A stretch of 64,000 nt of DNA, from contig NZ_BNEL01000001.1 of the NCBI RefSeq assembly GCF_018327685.1, forward strand, positions 4,402,001 to 4,466,000. The letters run 5' to 3'. Source of the DNA: Streptomyces sp. TS71-3. Its GTDB lineage: Bacteria > Actinomycetota > Actinomycetes > Streptomycetales > Streptomycetaceae. The position numbers and the translations under genes were made by a program. Of this stretch, positions 43,210-51,881 are shown one piece after another. The notes beneath the pieces are model-generated. The model saw nothing but the letters and a program-made list of their open reading frames with translations, was not told the origin of the DNA and did no database searches. Positions within the stretch are counted from its first letter, which is position 1. Each line of letters opens with the position of its first letter.

Positions 43210-45048
43210 TCACAGACCGAGCTCGACCTCGAACTCCCCGGCCTCCAGGATCGCCTTGACCGTGGTCAGGTAGCGGGCGGCGTCGGCGCCGTCCACCAGC
43301 CTGTGGTCGTAGGAGAGCACCAGGTAGGTCATGTCGCGCACGCCGATCACCGTGCCCTCGGCGGTCTCGATGACGGCCGGCCGCTTGACCGTCGCCCCGA
43401 TGCCGAGGATGGCGGCCTGGTTCGGCGGCACGATGATCGTGTCGAACAGGGCGCCGCGCGAACCGGTGTTGGAGATGGTGAACGTCGCGCCCGCCAGCTC
43501 GTCCGGGGTGATCTTGCTGGAGCGCACGGCCCCGGCCAGCTCCGCGGTCTTCTTGGAGATGCCGGCGAGGTTCAGGTCGCCCGCGTTCTTGATGACCGGC
43601 GTCATCAGCCCGCGCTCGGAGTCCACGGCGATGCCGATGTTCTCCGTGTCGAAGTACGTGATGGTGCCCTCGGCGGCGTTGATCCGGGCGTTGACGACCG
43701 GGTGCGCCTTCAGCGCCTGGGCCGCCGCCTTCACGTAGAACGGCATCGGGGACAGCTTCACGCCCTCGCGGGCCGCGAAGGACTCCTTGGCCCGCTCGCG
43801 CAGCCGCATCAGCTTGGTGACGTCCACCTCGACGACCGAGGACAGCTGCGCCTGGTCGTGCAGGGCCTTCATCATGTTGTCGCCGATGACCTTGCGCATC
43901 CGGGTCATCTTGACCGTCTGGCCGCGCAGCGGCGACGGCTCCAGGGACGGGGCCTTCGAAGGAGCAGCGGGGGCGGCGGCCTGGGGGGCCGGCGCGGGGG
44001 CCTGGGCCGCGGCCTTCTTCGCCTCGGCGGCGGCCTGGACGTCCTGCTTGCGGATCCGGCCACCGACGCCGGTGCCCTTCACGGTGGACAGGTCGACGCC
44101 GTTCTCCGTGGCGAGCTTGCGCACCAGCGGGGTGACGTACGCGCCCTCGTCACCCGAGACCGCGGCCGGGCTCGTCGGAGCCGCCGCGGCGGGCGCCGGA
44201 GCCGGCTGGGCGGCCGGCGCCTGCGGAGCGGGCTGCGCGGGCGCGGCCGGCTGCGGGGCGGGGGCGGGGGCCGGGGGAGCCTGCGGAGCCGGAGCCGCCG
44301 GGGCGGGCGCGGCCGGGGCCTCGGCCGCCGGGGCGGGCTGGGCGGCGGGCGCGGGCTCCTGCGGGGCGGGTGCCGCGGCCGGTGCGGCGCCCGGGGCACC
44401 GATCACCGCGAGCCTGGCACCCACCTCGGCGGTCTCGTCCTCGCCGACGACGATCTCCAGCAGCACGCCGCCCGTGGGCGACGGGATCTCCGTGTCGACC
44501 TTGTCGGTGGAGACCTCCAGCAGCGGCTCGTCGGCCTCGACGGAGTCGCCGACCGCCTTGAGCCAGCGGGTCACGGTGCCCTCGGTGACGCTCTCGCCCA
44601 GCGCGGGCAGCACCACGTCGGTGCCCTCGGCGGAGCCCCCGCCAGCGGCGGCCTCGGCGGTCGGCGCGGGAGCGGGCTGCGCGGCCTCGGTGGAGGGGGC
44701 CGCGGCGGGCTGCGGGGCGGGCTCGGGCTGCGGCTGCGCGGCGGGGGCCGGCTCGGGCTCCGGGGCCGGGGCCGGCTGCTCCTGGGCGGCGGGCTGCGCG
44801 GGCGCGCCGGAGCCGTCGTCGATGACCGCCAGCTCCGCGCCGACCTCGACGGTCTCGTCCTCGGCGACCTTGATGGCGGACAGCACGCCCGAGGCGGGCG
44901 AGGGGATCTCGGTGTCGACCTTGTCGGTGGAGACCTCGAGCAGTGGCTCGTCGGCCTCGACGGACTCGCCCTCGGCCTTCAGCCAGCGGGTGACAGTGCC
45001 CTCGGTGACGCTCTCCCCGAGCGCCGGAAGGGTTACGGAAACCGCCAT
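43210..45048 (-). CDS. sucB: Dihydrolipoamide acyltransferase E2, two lipoyl domains
   Basis: The 612-aa E2 core carries two lipoyl domains (residues about 1-76 and 138-214), each with the lipoylated lysine in [16 protein letters not shown]. Long Ala/Pro linkers separate them. An E3-binding domain ([20 protein letters not shown]) follows at about 300-335, then the catalytic domain with [17 protein letters not shown] (HxxxDG). It is annotated in relatives as succinyltransferase, but in actinobacteria this protein also serves pyruvate dehydrogenase. Its position beside aceE and lpd supports that shared role. The two lipoyl domains are near-duplicates. Confidence 0.93.
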   Translation of the reverse strand: MAVSVTLPALGESVTEGTVTRWLKAEGESVEADEPLLEVSTDKVDTEIPSPASGVLSAIKVAEDETVEVGAELAVIDDGSGAPAQPAAQEQPAPAPEPEPAPAAQPQPEPAPQPAAAPSTEAAQPAPAPTAEAAAGGGSAEGTDVVLPALGESVTEGTVTRWLKAVGDSVEADEPLLEVSTDKVDTEIPSPTGGVLLEIVVGEDETAEVGARLAVIGAPGAAPAAAPAPQEPAPAAQPAPAAEAPAAPAPAAPAPQAPPAPAPAPQPAAPAQPAPQAPAAQPAPAPAAAAPTSPAAVSGDEGAYVTPLVRKLATENGVDLSTVKGTGVGGRIRKQDVQAAAEAKKAAAQAPAPAPQAAAPAAPSKAPSLEPSPLRGQTVKMTRMRKVIGDNMMKALHDQAQLSSVVEVDVTKLMRLRERAKESFAAREGVKLSPMPFYVKAAAQALKAHPVVNARINAAEGTITYFDTENIGIAVDSERGLMTPVIKNAGDLNLAGISKKTAELAGAVRSSKITPDELAGATFTISNTGSRGALFDTIIVPPNQAAILGIGATVKRPAVIETAEGTVIGVRDMTYLVLSYDHRLVDGADAARYLTTVKAILEAGEFEVELGL

Positions 45049-45111
45049 GGTTTCAGTTGCTCCTTACGAAAAGTGCGGAAGTCTGAGGGCGTCGCGCCCA
45101 GTGTCGGTAGT

Positions 45112-45147
45112 CCCCCACTGCCCTGAACGGGCGTGGGAGGTGCCCCC
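45112..45147 (+). repeat. Hairpin-family repeat between lpd and the E2 gene
   Basis: CCCCCACTGCCCTGAACGGG, then CGTGGGAGGTGCCCCC, matches the family at 14417, 30013 and 42213. It lies in the 206-bp gap upstream of the E2 start. The remaining gap contains a GCCGGC-rich hairpin (GCCCGCCCGGCC...GGCCGGGCGGGC) at about 45198-45231 that may terminate lpd. Confidence 0.75.
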
Positions 45148-45254
45148 GCCCACGCCCTCGCGGCCGTGGGGGACGGTGCGCCGGCCGGCACAGCAAGGCC
45201 CGCCCGGCCGGCAGGGGCCGGGCGGGCGAGCCGGGCCGACAGCAGTCGGCCAGG

Positions 45255-46643
45255 TCAGTCATGGGAGTGCAGCGGCTTGCCCGCCAGTGCCAGGTGGGCT
45301 TCGCCGAGCGCCTCGCTTTGCGTCGGGTGGGCGTGGATGAGCTGGGCGACCTCGGAGGGCAGGGCCTCCCAGTTGTAGATCAGCTGGGCCTCGCCGACCT
45401 GCTCGCCGATCCGCTCGCCGACCATGTGGAGGCCGACCACGGCACCGTCCTTGACCTGCACGAGCTTGATCTCGCCGGCCGTCTTCAGGATCTTGCTCCG
45501 GCCGTTGCCCGCGAGGTTGTACTTGAGCGCGACGACCTTGTCCGCGCCGTAGATCTCCTTCGCCCGCTCCTCGGTGATGCCCACCGAGGCGACTTCCGGC
45601 TGGCAGTACGTGACCCGCGGCACGCCGTCGTAGTCGACCGGCACCGTCTTCAGGCCCGCGAGGCGCTCCGCGACCAGGATGCCCTCGGCGAAGCCGACGT
45701 GGGCGAGCTGGAGGGTGGGGGCCAGGTCGCCCACGGCGGAGATGGTCGGGACGTTCGTCTGCATGTACTCGTCGACGAGGACGAAGCCGCGGTCCATGGC
45801 GACGCCCGCTTCCTCGTACCCGAGGCCCTGGGAGACCGGGCCGCGGCCGATGGCGACCAGCAGCACCTCGGCCTCGAAGGTCTTGCCGTCGGCCAGCGTG
45901 ACCCGCACGCCGTCCTGCGTGTACTCCGCCTTCTCGAAGAACGTGCCGAGGTTGAACTTGATCCCGCGCTTGCGGAAGGCGCGCTCCAGCAGCTTCGAGC
46001 TGTTCTCGTCCTCGACGGGGACGAGGTGCTTCAGGCCCTCGACGACGGTGACGTCCGTGCCGAACGACTTCCACGCGGACGCGAACTCGACGCCGATCAC
46101 GCCGCCGCCCAGGATGATCGCCGACTTCGGGACGCGGTCCAGGACGAGCGCGTGGTCCGAGGAGATGATGCGGTCGCCGTCGATCTCCAGGCCCGGCAGC
46201 GTCTTCGGCACGGAGCCGGTCGCGAGCAGGACGTGGCGGCCCTGGACGCGCCGGTCGCCGACGTCCACGGACGTCGGCGAGGAGAGGCGGCCCTCGCCCT
46301 CGATGTAGGTGACCTTGCGCGAGGCGATCAGACCCTGCAGGCCCTTGTAGAGCCCCGAGACCACGTCGTCCTTGTACTTGTGTACGGCGGCCATGTCGAT
46401 GCCCTCGAACGTGGCCCTGACTCCGAACTGCTCGGACTCCCGGGCCTGGTCCGCGATCTCACCGGCGTGCAGCAGAGCCTTGGTGGGGATGCAGCCGCGG
46501 TGCAGGCAGGTGCCGCCGACCTTGCCCTTCTCGATCAGGGCGACGTCCAGACCAAGCTGCGCCCCGCGCAGCGCCGCGGCGTACCCGCCGCTGCCACCGC
46601 CGAGGATCACTAGGTCGAAAACGGTGCTGGCGTCGTTCGCCAC
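45255..46643 (-). CDS. lpd: Dihydrolipoamide dehydrogenase E3
   Basis: The 462-aa flavoprotein reoxidises lipoamide. It has the FAD motif LVILGGGSGGYAAALRGAQL, the redox-active disulfide GGTCLHRGCIPTKALLH, the NAD motif AIILGGGVIGVEFASAW, and the C-terminal catalytic HAHPTQSEALGE. The start is GTG at 46643, seven bases after GGAGG. It lies upstream of the E2 gene on the same strand and would serve both the pyruvate and 2-oxoglutarate complexes. Two dyads lie in its upstream region. Confidence 0.96.
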   Translation of the reverse strand: MANDASTVFDLVILGGGSGGYAAALRGAQLGLDVALIEKGKVGGTCLHRGCIPTKALLHAGEIADQARESEQFGVRATFEGIDMAAVHKYKDDVVSGLYKGLQGLIASRKVTYIEGEGRLSSPTSVDVGDRRVQGRHVLLATGSVPKTLPGLEIDGDRIISSDHALVLDRVPKSAIILGGGVIGVEFASAWKSFGTDVTVVEGLKHLVPVEDENSSKLLERAFRKRGIKFNLGTFFEKAEYTQDGVRVTLADGKTFEAEVLLVAIGRGPVSQGLGYEEAGVAMDRGFVLVDEYMQTNVPTISAVGDLAPTLQLAHVGFAEGILVAERLAGLKTVPVDYDGVPRVTYCQPEVASVGITEERAKEIYGADKVVALKYNLAGNGRSKILKTAGEIKLVQVKDGAVVGLHMVGERIGEQVGEAQLIYNWEALPSEVAQLIHAHPTQSEALGEAHLALAGKPLHSHD

Positions 46644-46820
46644 GTCACGTCCTCCATGCATATGTGCCGTGCGACGGGGTCCCGGACTCTGCGGGACGCC
46701 GGCCGGTCGGCTGGTGTTCGGCCGCTCGTTCTCCGGCCCTGTGGTGGGGGCCCTGTCCTGCCGGAAACCCATCTTTGCACCTCTTGACGGGCGGCGGGAC
46801 GCGGGGCCGGGGAGATACGC

Positions 46821-46837
46821 CGTAATCAGGGATTACG
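46821..46837 (-). promoter_or_regulatory. Dyad CGTAATC-AGG-GATTACG upstream of lpd
   Basis: This perfect 7-bp-arm inverted repeat lies 178-194 bp upstream of the lpd start, in a local AT-richer patch. It is a candidate binding site for a dimeric regulator, with no known consensus assigned. Confidence 0.45.
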
Positions 46838-46861
46838 CCTGCGTATGAACGTGACTGGGGC

Positions 46862-46873
46862 GGAACATGTTCC
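46862..46873 (-). promoter_or_regulatory. 12-bp perfect palindrome GGAACATGTTCC
   Basis: This fully symmetric 12-mer lies about 220 bp upstream of the lpd start and 24 bp beyond the CGTAATC dyad. It may be an operator; the regulator is unknown. Confidence 0.4.
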
Positions 46874-47114
46874 AAGCCGGGCTCGGCCGGCGGCTCGGCC
46901 CCGCTCCGGGGCGGGTGCGGGGCGGGCGCGGGCCTGTCCGGGCTCCGCTCGGTGATTCTCCGTGCGCGTGTCGTGCGGGGCTCGGCGGTGCGGAGCCCGG
47001 CGGTGCCGGGCTCCGGGTGGCCGGCCGGGACGGCCGGCCGAAGGGGTGGGGGACCGCACGCGCCGTGGTGACGCGTGCGTGCGGGTCCCCGCGCCCCTCC
47101 GGGGCGCCCCGGGG

Positions 47115-48674
47115 TCAGAGCACCTTGCCCTCGGCGGCCGCCTCGGCGAGGCGGACCAGGGTGCGGACCGCGGTGCCGGTGCCGCCCTTGGGGGTGTAGC
47201 CGAAGGGGCCCTGCTCGTTGAAGGCCGGCCCGGCGATGTCGAGGTGCGCCCACGTGATGTCGTCGCCGACGAACTCGCGCAGGAACAGGCCGGCGACCAG
47301 GCCGCCGCCCTGCCGCTCGCCCATGTTGGCGATGTCGGCCGTCGGCGACTCCATGCCCTTGAGCAGGTGCTCCGGCAGCGGCATCGGCCAGGACGGCTCG
47401 CCCGCCCCCTCGGCGATCTCGTGGACGGCGGTGCGGAACGCCTCGTCGTTGGACATGATCCCGAAGAGGCGGTTGCCGAGCGCCACCATCATCGCGCCGG
47501 TGAGCGTGGCCACGTCGACGATCACGTCGGGTTTGTCCTCGGACGCCTTGGCGATGGCGTCGGCCAGCACGAGGCGGCCCTCCGCGTCGGTGTTCAGCAC
47601 CTCCACCGTGGTGCCCGAGTACATCCGCAGCACGTCGCCGGGGCGCACGGCCGAGCCCGAGGGCATGTTCTCGGCGAGCGCGAGCCAGCTGGTGACGTTC
47701 ACCTTCAGGCCGAGCCGGGCCGCGGCGACGACGGCGGCGAACACGGCGGCGGCGCCGCTCATGTCGCACTTCATCGTCTCGTTGTGCCCCGGGGGCTTCA
47801 GGGAGATGCCGCCCGAGTCGTAGGTGATGCCCTTGCCGATGAACGCCAGCGACTTCCTGGCCCCCGGGTGCGTGTAGGTGAGCTTCACCAGGCGGGGCGG
47901 CGACGCCGAGCCGGCGCCCACCCCGAGGATGCCGCCGTAGCCGCCCTTGACCAGCGCCTTCTCGTCGAGCACCTGCACCTTGATGCCGTGCTCCTTGGCG
48001 GCGGCACTGGCCAGGGTCGCGAACGTCTCGGGGTCGAGGTCGTTCGGCGGGGTGTTGATGAGGTCGCGGGCGCGGTTCAGCTCCTCGCAGACAGCGGCGG
48101 CGCGTTCGAGGGCGGCCTTGTGGTCCTTGTCGCGCGGCTTGCCGCCGAGCAGGGTGGCCTCGGCGAGCGGCGGCTTGGCGTTCTTGCCGTTCTTGCCGCC
48201 GCGGCCACCCGAGCCGCCGCGGCCGGCCGCCTTGTACGTGTCGAAGCTGTAGGCGCCCAGGAGCGTGCCCTCGGCGACCGCCCCGACCGCGGCGGCGTCG
48301 GCGAGGGGAAGCGCGACGCCGGCCTTCTTGGCGCCGGCCAGCGCGCGTGCCGCGCAGCCGGCCGCGTGCCGCAGGGCCTCGGTCGCGTAGCCGCCGTCGC
48401 GCTCCGGGGCCGGGCCGAGGCCGACCGCGAGCACCACGGGCGTACGGAAGCCCTCCGGTGCCGGCAGCTTGGTCACCTCGCCCTCAGCTCCGGACGCGCC
48501 CAAGGTCTCCAGGACGGCGACGAGCTTGCCGTCGAAGGCCTCGTCGACGGCTTCCGCGCCGGGCGCGAGGACCAGGGTCCCGGACTTGGAGGCTGTGCCC
48601 TTGGCGACGCCTACCACGATCGCGTCGGCGCGCAGGCCGGCCGCGGCGGCGGTACTGAGAGTGAGATCAGTCAC
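47115..48674 (-). CDS. pepA: Leucyl aminopeptidase (M17)
   Basis: The 519-aa cytosolic aminopeptidase removes N-terminal residues and needs two divalent metals. The catalytic domain shows ALVKGGYGGILGVGAGSASP, KSLAFIGKGITYDSGGISLK and the family signature NTDAEGRLVLADA. A Gly-rich insert (GRGGSGGRGGKNGKN) sits between the N-terminal and catalytic domains. It has about 15 more residues than the E. coli enzyme. It is transcribed in the same direction as lpd but separated by a long spacer, so it is likely independent. Confidence 0.96.
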   Translation of the reverse strand: MTDLTLSTAAAAGLRADAIVVGVAKGTASKSGTLVLAPGAEAVDEAFDGKLVAVLETLGASGAEGEVTKLPAPEGFRTPVVLAVGLGPAPERDGGYATEALRHAAGCAARALAGAKKAGVALPLADAAAVGAVAEGTLLGAYSFDTYKAAGRGGSGGRGGKNGKNAKPPLAEATLLGGKPRDKDHKAALERAAAVCEELNRARDLINTPPNDLDPETFATLASAAAKEHGIKVQVLDEKALVKGGYGGILGVGAGSASPPRLVKLTYTHPGARKSLAFIGKGITYDSGGISLKPPGHNETMKCDMSGAAAVFAAVVAAARLGLKVNVTSWLALAENMPSGSAVRPGDVLRMYSGTTVEVLNTDAEGRLVLADAIAKASEDKPDVIVDVATLTGAMMVALGNRLFGIMSNDEAFRTAVHEIAEGAGEPSWPMPLPEHLLKGMESPTADIANMGERQGGGLVAGLFLREFVGDDITWAHLDIAGPAFNEQGPFGYTPKGGTGTAVRTLVRLAEAAAEGKVL

Positions 48675-49111
48675 GGTGGTGAGTTCTCGCTTCCGTTGAG
48701 TTCCTCGGCCGGCCGGTGGGCCGACCGGACCGGACGGCAGCCGGCCCGTCCGGTGGCGGGCCCGGCTCCCCAGGAGCCTACGCTCCGTGATGCCAGCCCC
48801 TGACCACAGGTTGCGCGGTCGCCGCGGTCCGGTGCCGGCCAGGCTGCCACGCCCGGCGGGATCAGGGGCCTGCGCACCCGGTCGGCCGGCCGTCCGGCGG
48901 GGGCGCGCGGGGCCCCCGGGCGGCCCGGCCCCCCGTCACCGTACGAACGCCCGGCGAGCGGCGCGCGATCCTGCCTCGCCGCGGGCGTGGGCACATACGG
49001 TCGACCGGCGACCTGCCGGAGTGGCGGGCGGGGCCGCACCGGTGGGGCGGCAGCCCGGGTGGGCGTGCGCGGCAGGCGCCGTCCGGCGGGTCCGAAGCCG
49101 TGGGCCGGACC
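48675..49111. other. Spacer between pepA and cobS
   Basis: This 437-bp spacer is GC-rich with several GGCCGG-type short palindromes (48705-48760 and 48890-48930). Nothing gene-like, no hairpin-family copy and no recognised promoter element was seen. It should contain the pepA promoter and the cobS terminator. Confidence 0.4.
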
Positions 49112-50299
49112 CTAGACGGCGATGGTGAGCACGACGAGGGCGGTGGTGGCCGCGGTCTCCGCGAGGGCACCGAAGACGTCGCCCGTCACGCCGCCCAGCC
49201 GCCGCACGCAGTGCTGCCGCAGCAGCACGGCCGCACCGCAGGCCAGCAGCACCGCCAGCGCGCACCGCACGGCCCCTGCCGCCCCGAACAGCGTGCCCGC
49301 GCCCGCCGCCGCGGCCACCGTGATCGCCGCGGCGGCCAGCCCGCGTTGGGAAGGCACCGTTCCGGCGACGGCGGAGCCCAGCCCGCCCGGCCGGGCGGGC
49401 GGCACACCCGGGCGGGCCGCCAGGGTGAGGACGAGCCGCGCGGCCGTCGCGGAGAGCGCCGCGGCCACGGCGCCCTCGGCCCACGAGCGGCCGTACAGCC
49501 CGGCGAGCGCGGCCACCTGGGCGAGCAGCACGAACACCAGGGTGAGGACGCCGAAGGGGCCGATGTCCGACTTCTTCATGATGCGCAGCGCGTCCTCGGC
49601 GGGGCCGCCGCTGCCGAGCCCGTCGGCGGTGTCGGCCAGGCCGTCGAGGTGCAGTCCCCGGGTCAGCGCGGCCCCTGCGGCGACGCTCGACACGGCGGCG
49701 AGCAGCCCTCCGGAGCCCAGCACGAGCAGCACCTCGGCGACCGCCGCCGAGCACAGCCCGACGGTGAGGCCCACGATCGGCGCCCACGCCATGCCGACCC
49801 CGGCCGTGGCCCGGTCCCAGCGGGACACGGTCACGGGTATGACGGTCAGCGTCCCGAAGGCGAACCGCAGGCCGTCGCCGAGGGTGGGCGGGGGCACGGG
49901 AGCGGTGCCGGGGGCGGATGGCGTGCCGGGTTCCGGGGCGGGGGGCTCGGCGTCCGCCGGCGGGGGAGGAGGGGACGCGGCGGGAGGCGCCGGCGGGGCA
50001 GGAGGCGGGGACTGAGCGGGAGGTTCCGACGGGTCAGGAGGTGCCGGCTGAGCGGGAGGTGCCGGCTGAGCGGATTGCGCGGACGGGCCGGATTGCGCGG
50101 ACGGGGCGGTGCTTCCGGCGTCCGCCATCCGCCCGCCGTCCGCGTCGGGTTCGCGATCCTCGCGCGCCGCCGGCACCGCTCCTTCCGTCCGGCCGGGTGC
50201 TGCCCCCTCCGATGGGCCGGGCGCTGCCCCCTCCGCCCGACCGGGCCCCGCCGCGGCCTGCTCGTCCCCGGGGCCGCTCGGGGCCGTCCGGCCGCTCAC
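49112..50299 (-). CDS. cobS: Cobalamin synthase (adenosylcobinamide-GDP ribazoletransferase)
   Basis: This membrane enzyme joins GDP-cobinamide and alpha-ribazole. The core, from about residue 145, has GDGLRFAFGTLTVIPV, ALTRGLHLDGLADTADGLG and IMKKSDIGPFGVL with several membrane helices. At 395 aa it is much longer than typical CobS (about 250), because about 140 Pro/Ala/Ser-rich residues precede the core. The GTG start at 50299 overlaps the cobT stop as GTGA, implying coupling. An internal ATG (MADAGSTAP) is a possible later start that would remove part of the extension. Confidence 0.9.
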   Translation of the reverse strand: MSGRTAPSGPGDEQAAAGPGRAEGAAPGPSEGAAPGRTEGAVPAAREDREPDADGGRMADAGSTAPSAQSGPSAQSAQPAPPAQPAPPDPSEPPAQSPPPAPPAPPAASPPPPPADAEPPAPEPGTPSAPGTAPVPPPTLGDGLRFAFGTLTVIPVTVSRWDRATAGVGMAWAPIVGLTVGLCSAAVAEVLLVLGSGGLLAAVSSVAAGAALTRGLHLDGLADTADGLGSGGPAEDALRIMKKSDIGPFGVLTLVFVLLAQVAALAGLYGRSWAEGAVAAALSATAARLVLTLAARPGVPPARPGGLGSAVAGTVPSQRGLAAAAITVAAAAGAGTLFGAAGAVRCALAVLLACGAAVLLRQHCVRRLGGVTGDVFGALAETAATTALVVLTIAV

Positions 50300-51450
50300 T
50301 CCGGGTCCGTCGCCGTGCCGCCGGCCGGGCCCGCCGCTTCCGCAGTGCCCTCGGCGGCAGTGCCGTCCTCCGTGCTCGCGTCCGCGTCGTCCCCGTCGTC
50401 CTCGGGCCCCTTGGCCGCGTAGTCGGGCAGTTCCGCCGCCAGCGCGGCGGCGGAGCGCACCAGGGGCAGGGCGAGCAGGGCGCCGACGCCCCCGCCGACC
50501 GTGACGCCGTGCTCGACCAGCGGTTCCAGGGCCATCCGGTCGAAGGCCTTGGCCTGGGCGGGCTCCCCGCTGGCGTGGCCTGGCAGCCACCAGTCCGGTG
50601 CACGGAACGCGACCCGCTGCGCCACCAGCGCGCACGCCGCCGAGACCACCCCGTCCAGGATCACCGGCGTGTGCCGCACCGCGCACTGCAACAGGAAGCC
50701 GGTCGCCGCCGCCAGGTCGGCGCCGCCGACCGCCGCCAGCAGCTCGGCCTGGTCGCCCAGGACCGGCCGGGCCCTGCGCAGCGCGTCGCGCACCGCGGCG
50801 CACTTGCGCATCCAGGCGAGGTCGTCGATGGGCGAGCCGCCGCGGCCCGTCACCACCGAGGCGTCCGTACCGCAGAGGGCGGCGATCAGCGTCGCGGCGG
50901 CCGTCGTGCCGCCCACGCTCAGATCGCCGAGCACCACCAGGTCCGTGCCGGAGTCGGCCTCCTCGTCGGCGATCGCGACGCCCGCGGCCAGCGCCGCGTC
51001 GACCTGCTCCGCGGTCAGCGCGTCCTCGACGTCGATGCGCCCGCTTCCGCGCCGTACCCGGTGGCGCACCACGTCCTCGGGCAGCGTGTCCGGGTCGCAG
51101 TCCAGCGCCATGTCCACCACGCGGACCGGCACTTCCTGGCCGCGGGCCAGCACGGAGACGGGGCTCTCGCCCGCGAGCACGGCCCGCACCAGGCGGTCCG
51201 CGGTGCCCGCCGGGCGCGCGGAGACACCCAGTTCGGCCACCCCGTGGTCGCCCGCGAAGACGATGACCTTGGGCTGCCTGATCGGCCGCACCGGCGCGGC
51301 CGACTGGGCGGCGGCCAGCCACTCGCCCAGCTCGTCGAGGCGGCCCAGCGCGTCCGGCGCCAGGTCCACCAGGGCCCGGCGATCCTCGGCATCGCGGCGC
51401 ACCCCGCCGTCGGGGCGCTCGATCAGATCGGTGAAGTCGTCGAGATTCAC
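50296..51450 (-). CDS. cobT: Nicotinate-nucleotide-dimethylbenzimidazole phosphoribosyltransferase
   Basis: The 384-aa enzyme activates the lower ligand for cobalamin. It has VIVFAGDHGVAELGVSARP, VVLGDLSVGGTTAAATLIAA and, near the C-terminus, RMALEPLVEHGVTVGGGVGA, with the catalytic glutamate in LEPL. A Glu/Asp/Ala/Gly-rich tail of about 45 residues follows the domain. It is the first gene of a coupled cobT-cobS pair. No cobalamin riboswitch was recognised upstream. Confidence 0.95.
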   Translation of the reverse strand: MNLDDFTDLIERPDGGVRRDAEDRRALVDLAPDALGRLDELGEWLAAAQSAAPVRPIRQPKVIVFAGDHGVAELGVSARPAGTADRLVRAVLAGESPVSVLARGQEVPVRVVDMALDCDPDTLPEDVVRHRVRRGSGRIDVEDALTAEQVDAALAAGVAIADEEADSGTDLVVLGDLSVGGTTAAATLIAALCGTDASVVTGRGGSPIDDLAWMRKCAAVRDALRRARPVLGDQAELLAAVGGADLAAATGFLLQCAVRHTPVILDGVVSAACALVAQRVAFRAPDWWLPGHASGEPAQAKAFDRMALEPLVEHGVTVGGGVGALLALPLVRSAAALAAELPDYAAKGPEDDGDDADASTEDGTAAEGTAEAAGPAGGTATDPE

Positions 51451-51744
51451 TCAGCCTCTCCTCGGATGACGTGCGGGCCGCAGCCGCCCACCGCTCCGGC
51501 CCCCCGGCCCGGCACGGCACCCGGCCGGGGCACCGGACCGCCCGCGCCCGGCCGTCCGCCACGGCGGGCGGCGGACGGCGATCGCCGCGGCGGACGGCCC
51601 GGCACTTCCCGGCACGGCGAGCGCGCTCGTTCGCCGAACAGTACCGGCAGCGCCCCCGGCCACCCCGCGACGGCCCGTCACCCGGGGCCCGCCGGGCGCC
51701 GGGACGCGCCACCCGCGCCACGCACGACCGGGTCGTGAGCCTCA
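51451..51744. other. Divergent cobT upstream region
   Basis: Very GC-rich, with CGGCACGGCAC-type repeats. The CAGTGGC-type conserved box of a cobalamin riboswitch was looked for and not found. The cobT promoter must lie here, but no clear -10/-35 was identified on the minus strand. Confidence 0.4.
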
Positions 51745-51773
51745 TTGCACGCGACGCGCTGATCCTTTATGTT
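51745..51773 (+). promoter_or_regulatory. Promoter-like TTGCAC-17-TATGTT before the methyltransferase
   Basis: TTGCAC at 51745-51750 and TATGTT at 51768-51773 are separated by exactly 17 bp, in the only AT-rich patch of the gap, and precede the methyltransferase ATG by about 110 bp. They resemble a housekeeping (HrdB-type) promoter. Confidence 0.6.
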
Positions 51774-51881
51774 CCATTTTGTACGGAATTGTGGATTGTC
51801 GGGCGCCTCATTGCGTACCGGGGCACCGGGACACCGGAGCGCTGGCCCACCGGGCCGCCCGGCGCGGACCACGGAGGCGCC

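Larger units (their letters stand above)
46644..47114. other. lpd upstream region and repeat-poor spacer
   Basis: This 471-bp gap separates lpd from pepA. The part next to lpd (46800-46875) contains the two dyads listed separately. The rest, 46880-47110, is very GC-rich with short C/G runs and a partial CCCCGCGCCCCTCCGGGGCG near 47087. No gene is supported. Transcripts of lpd probably start in the less GC-rich part near 46850. Confidence 0.45.

Noticed and set aside
43210..45048. Repeated lipoyl-domain DNA taken as a possible recombination duplication
   Set aside because: Two or three lipoyl domains are normal in actinobacterial E2 proteins.
51451..51744. Cobalamin riboswitch upstream of cobT
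   Set aside because: The conserved box and the surrounding pairing could not be found; a covariance-model search would be decisive.
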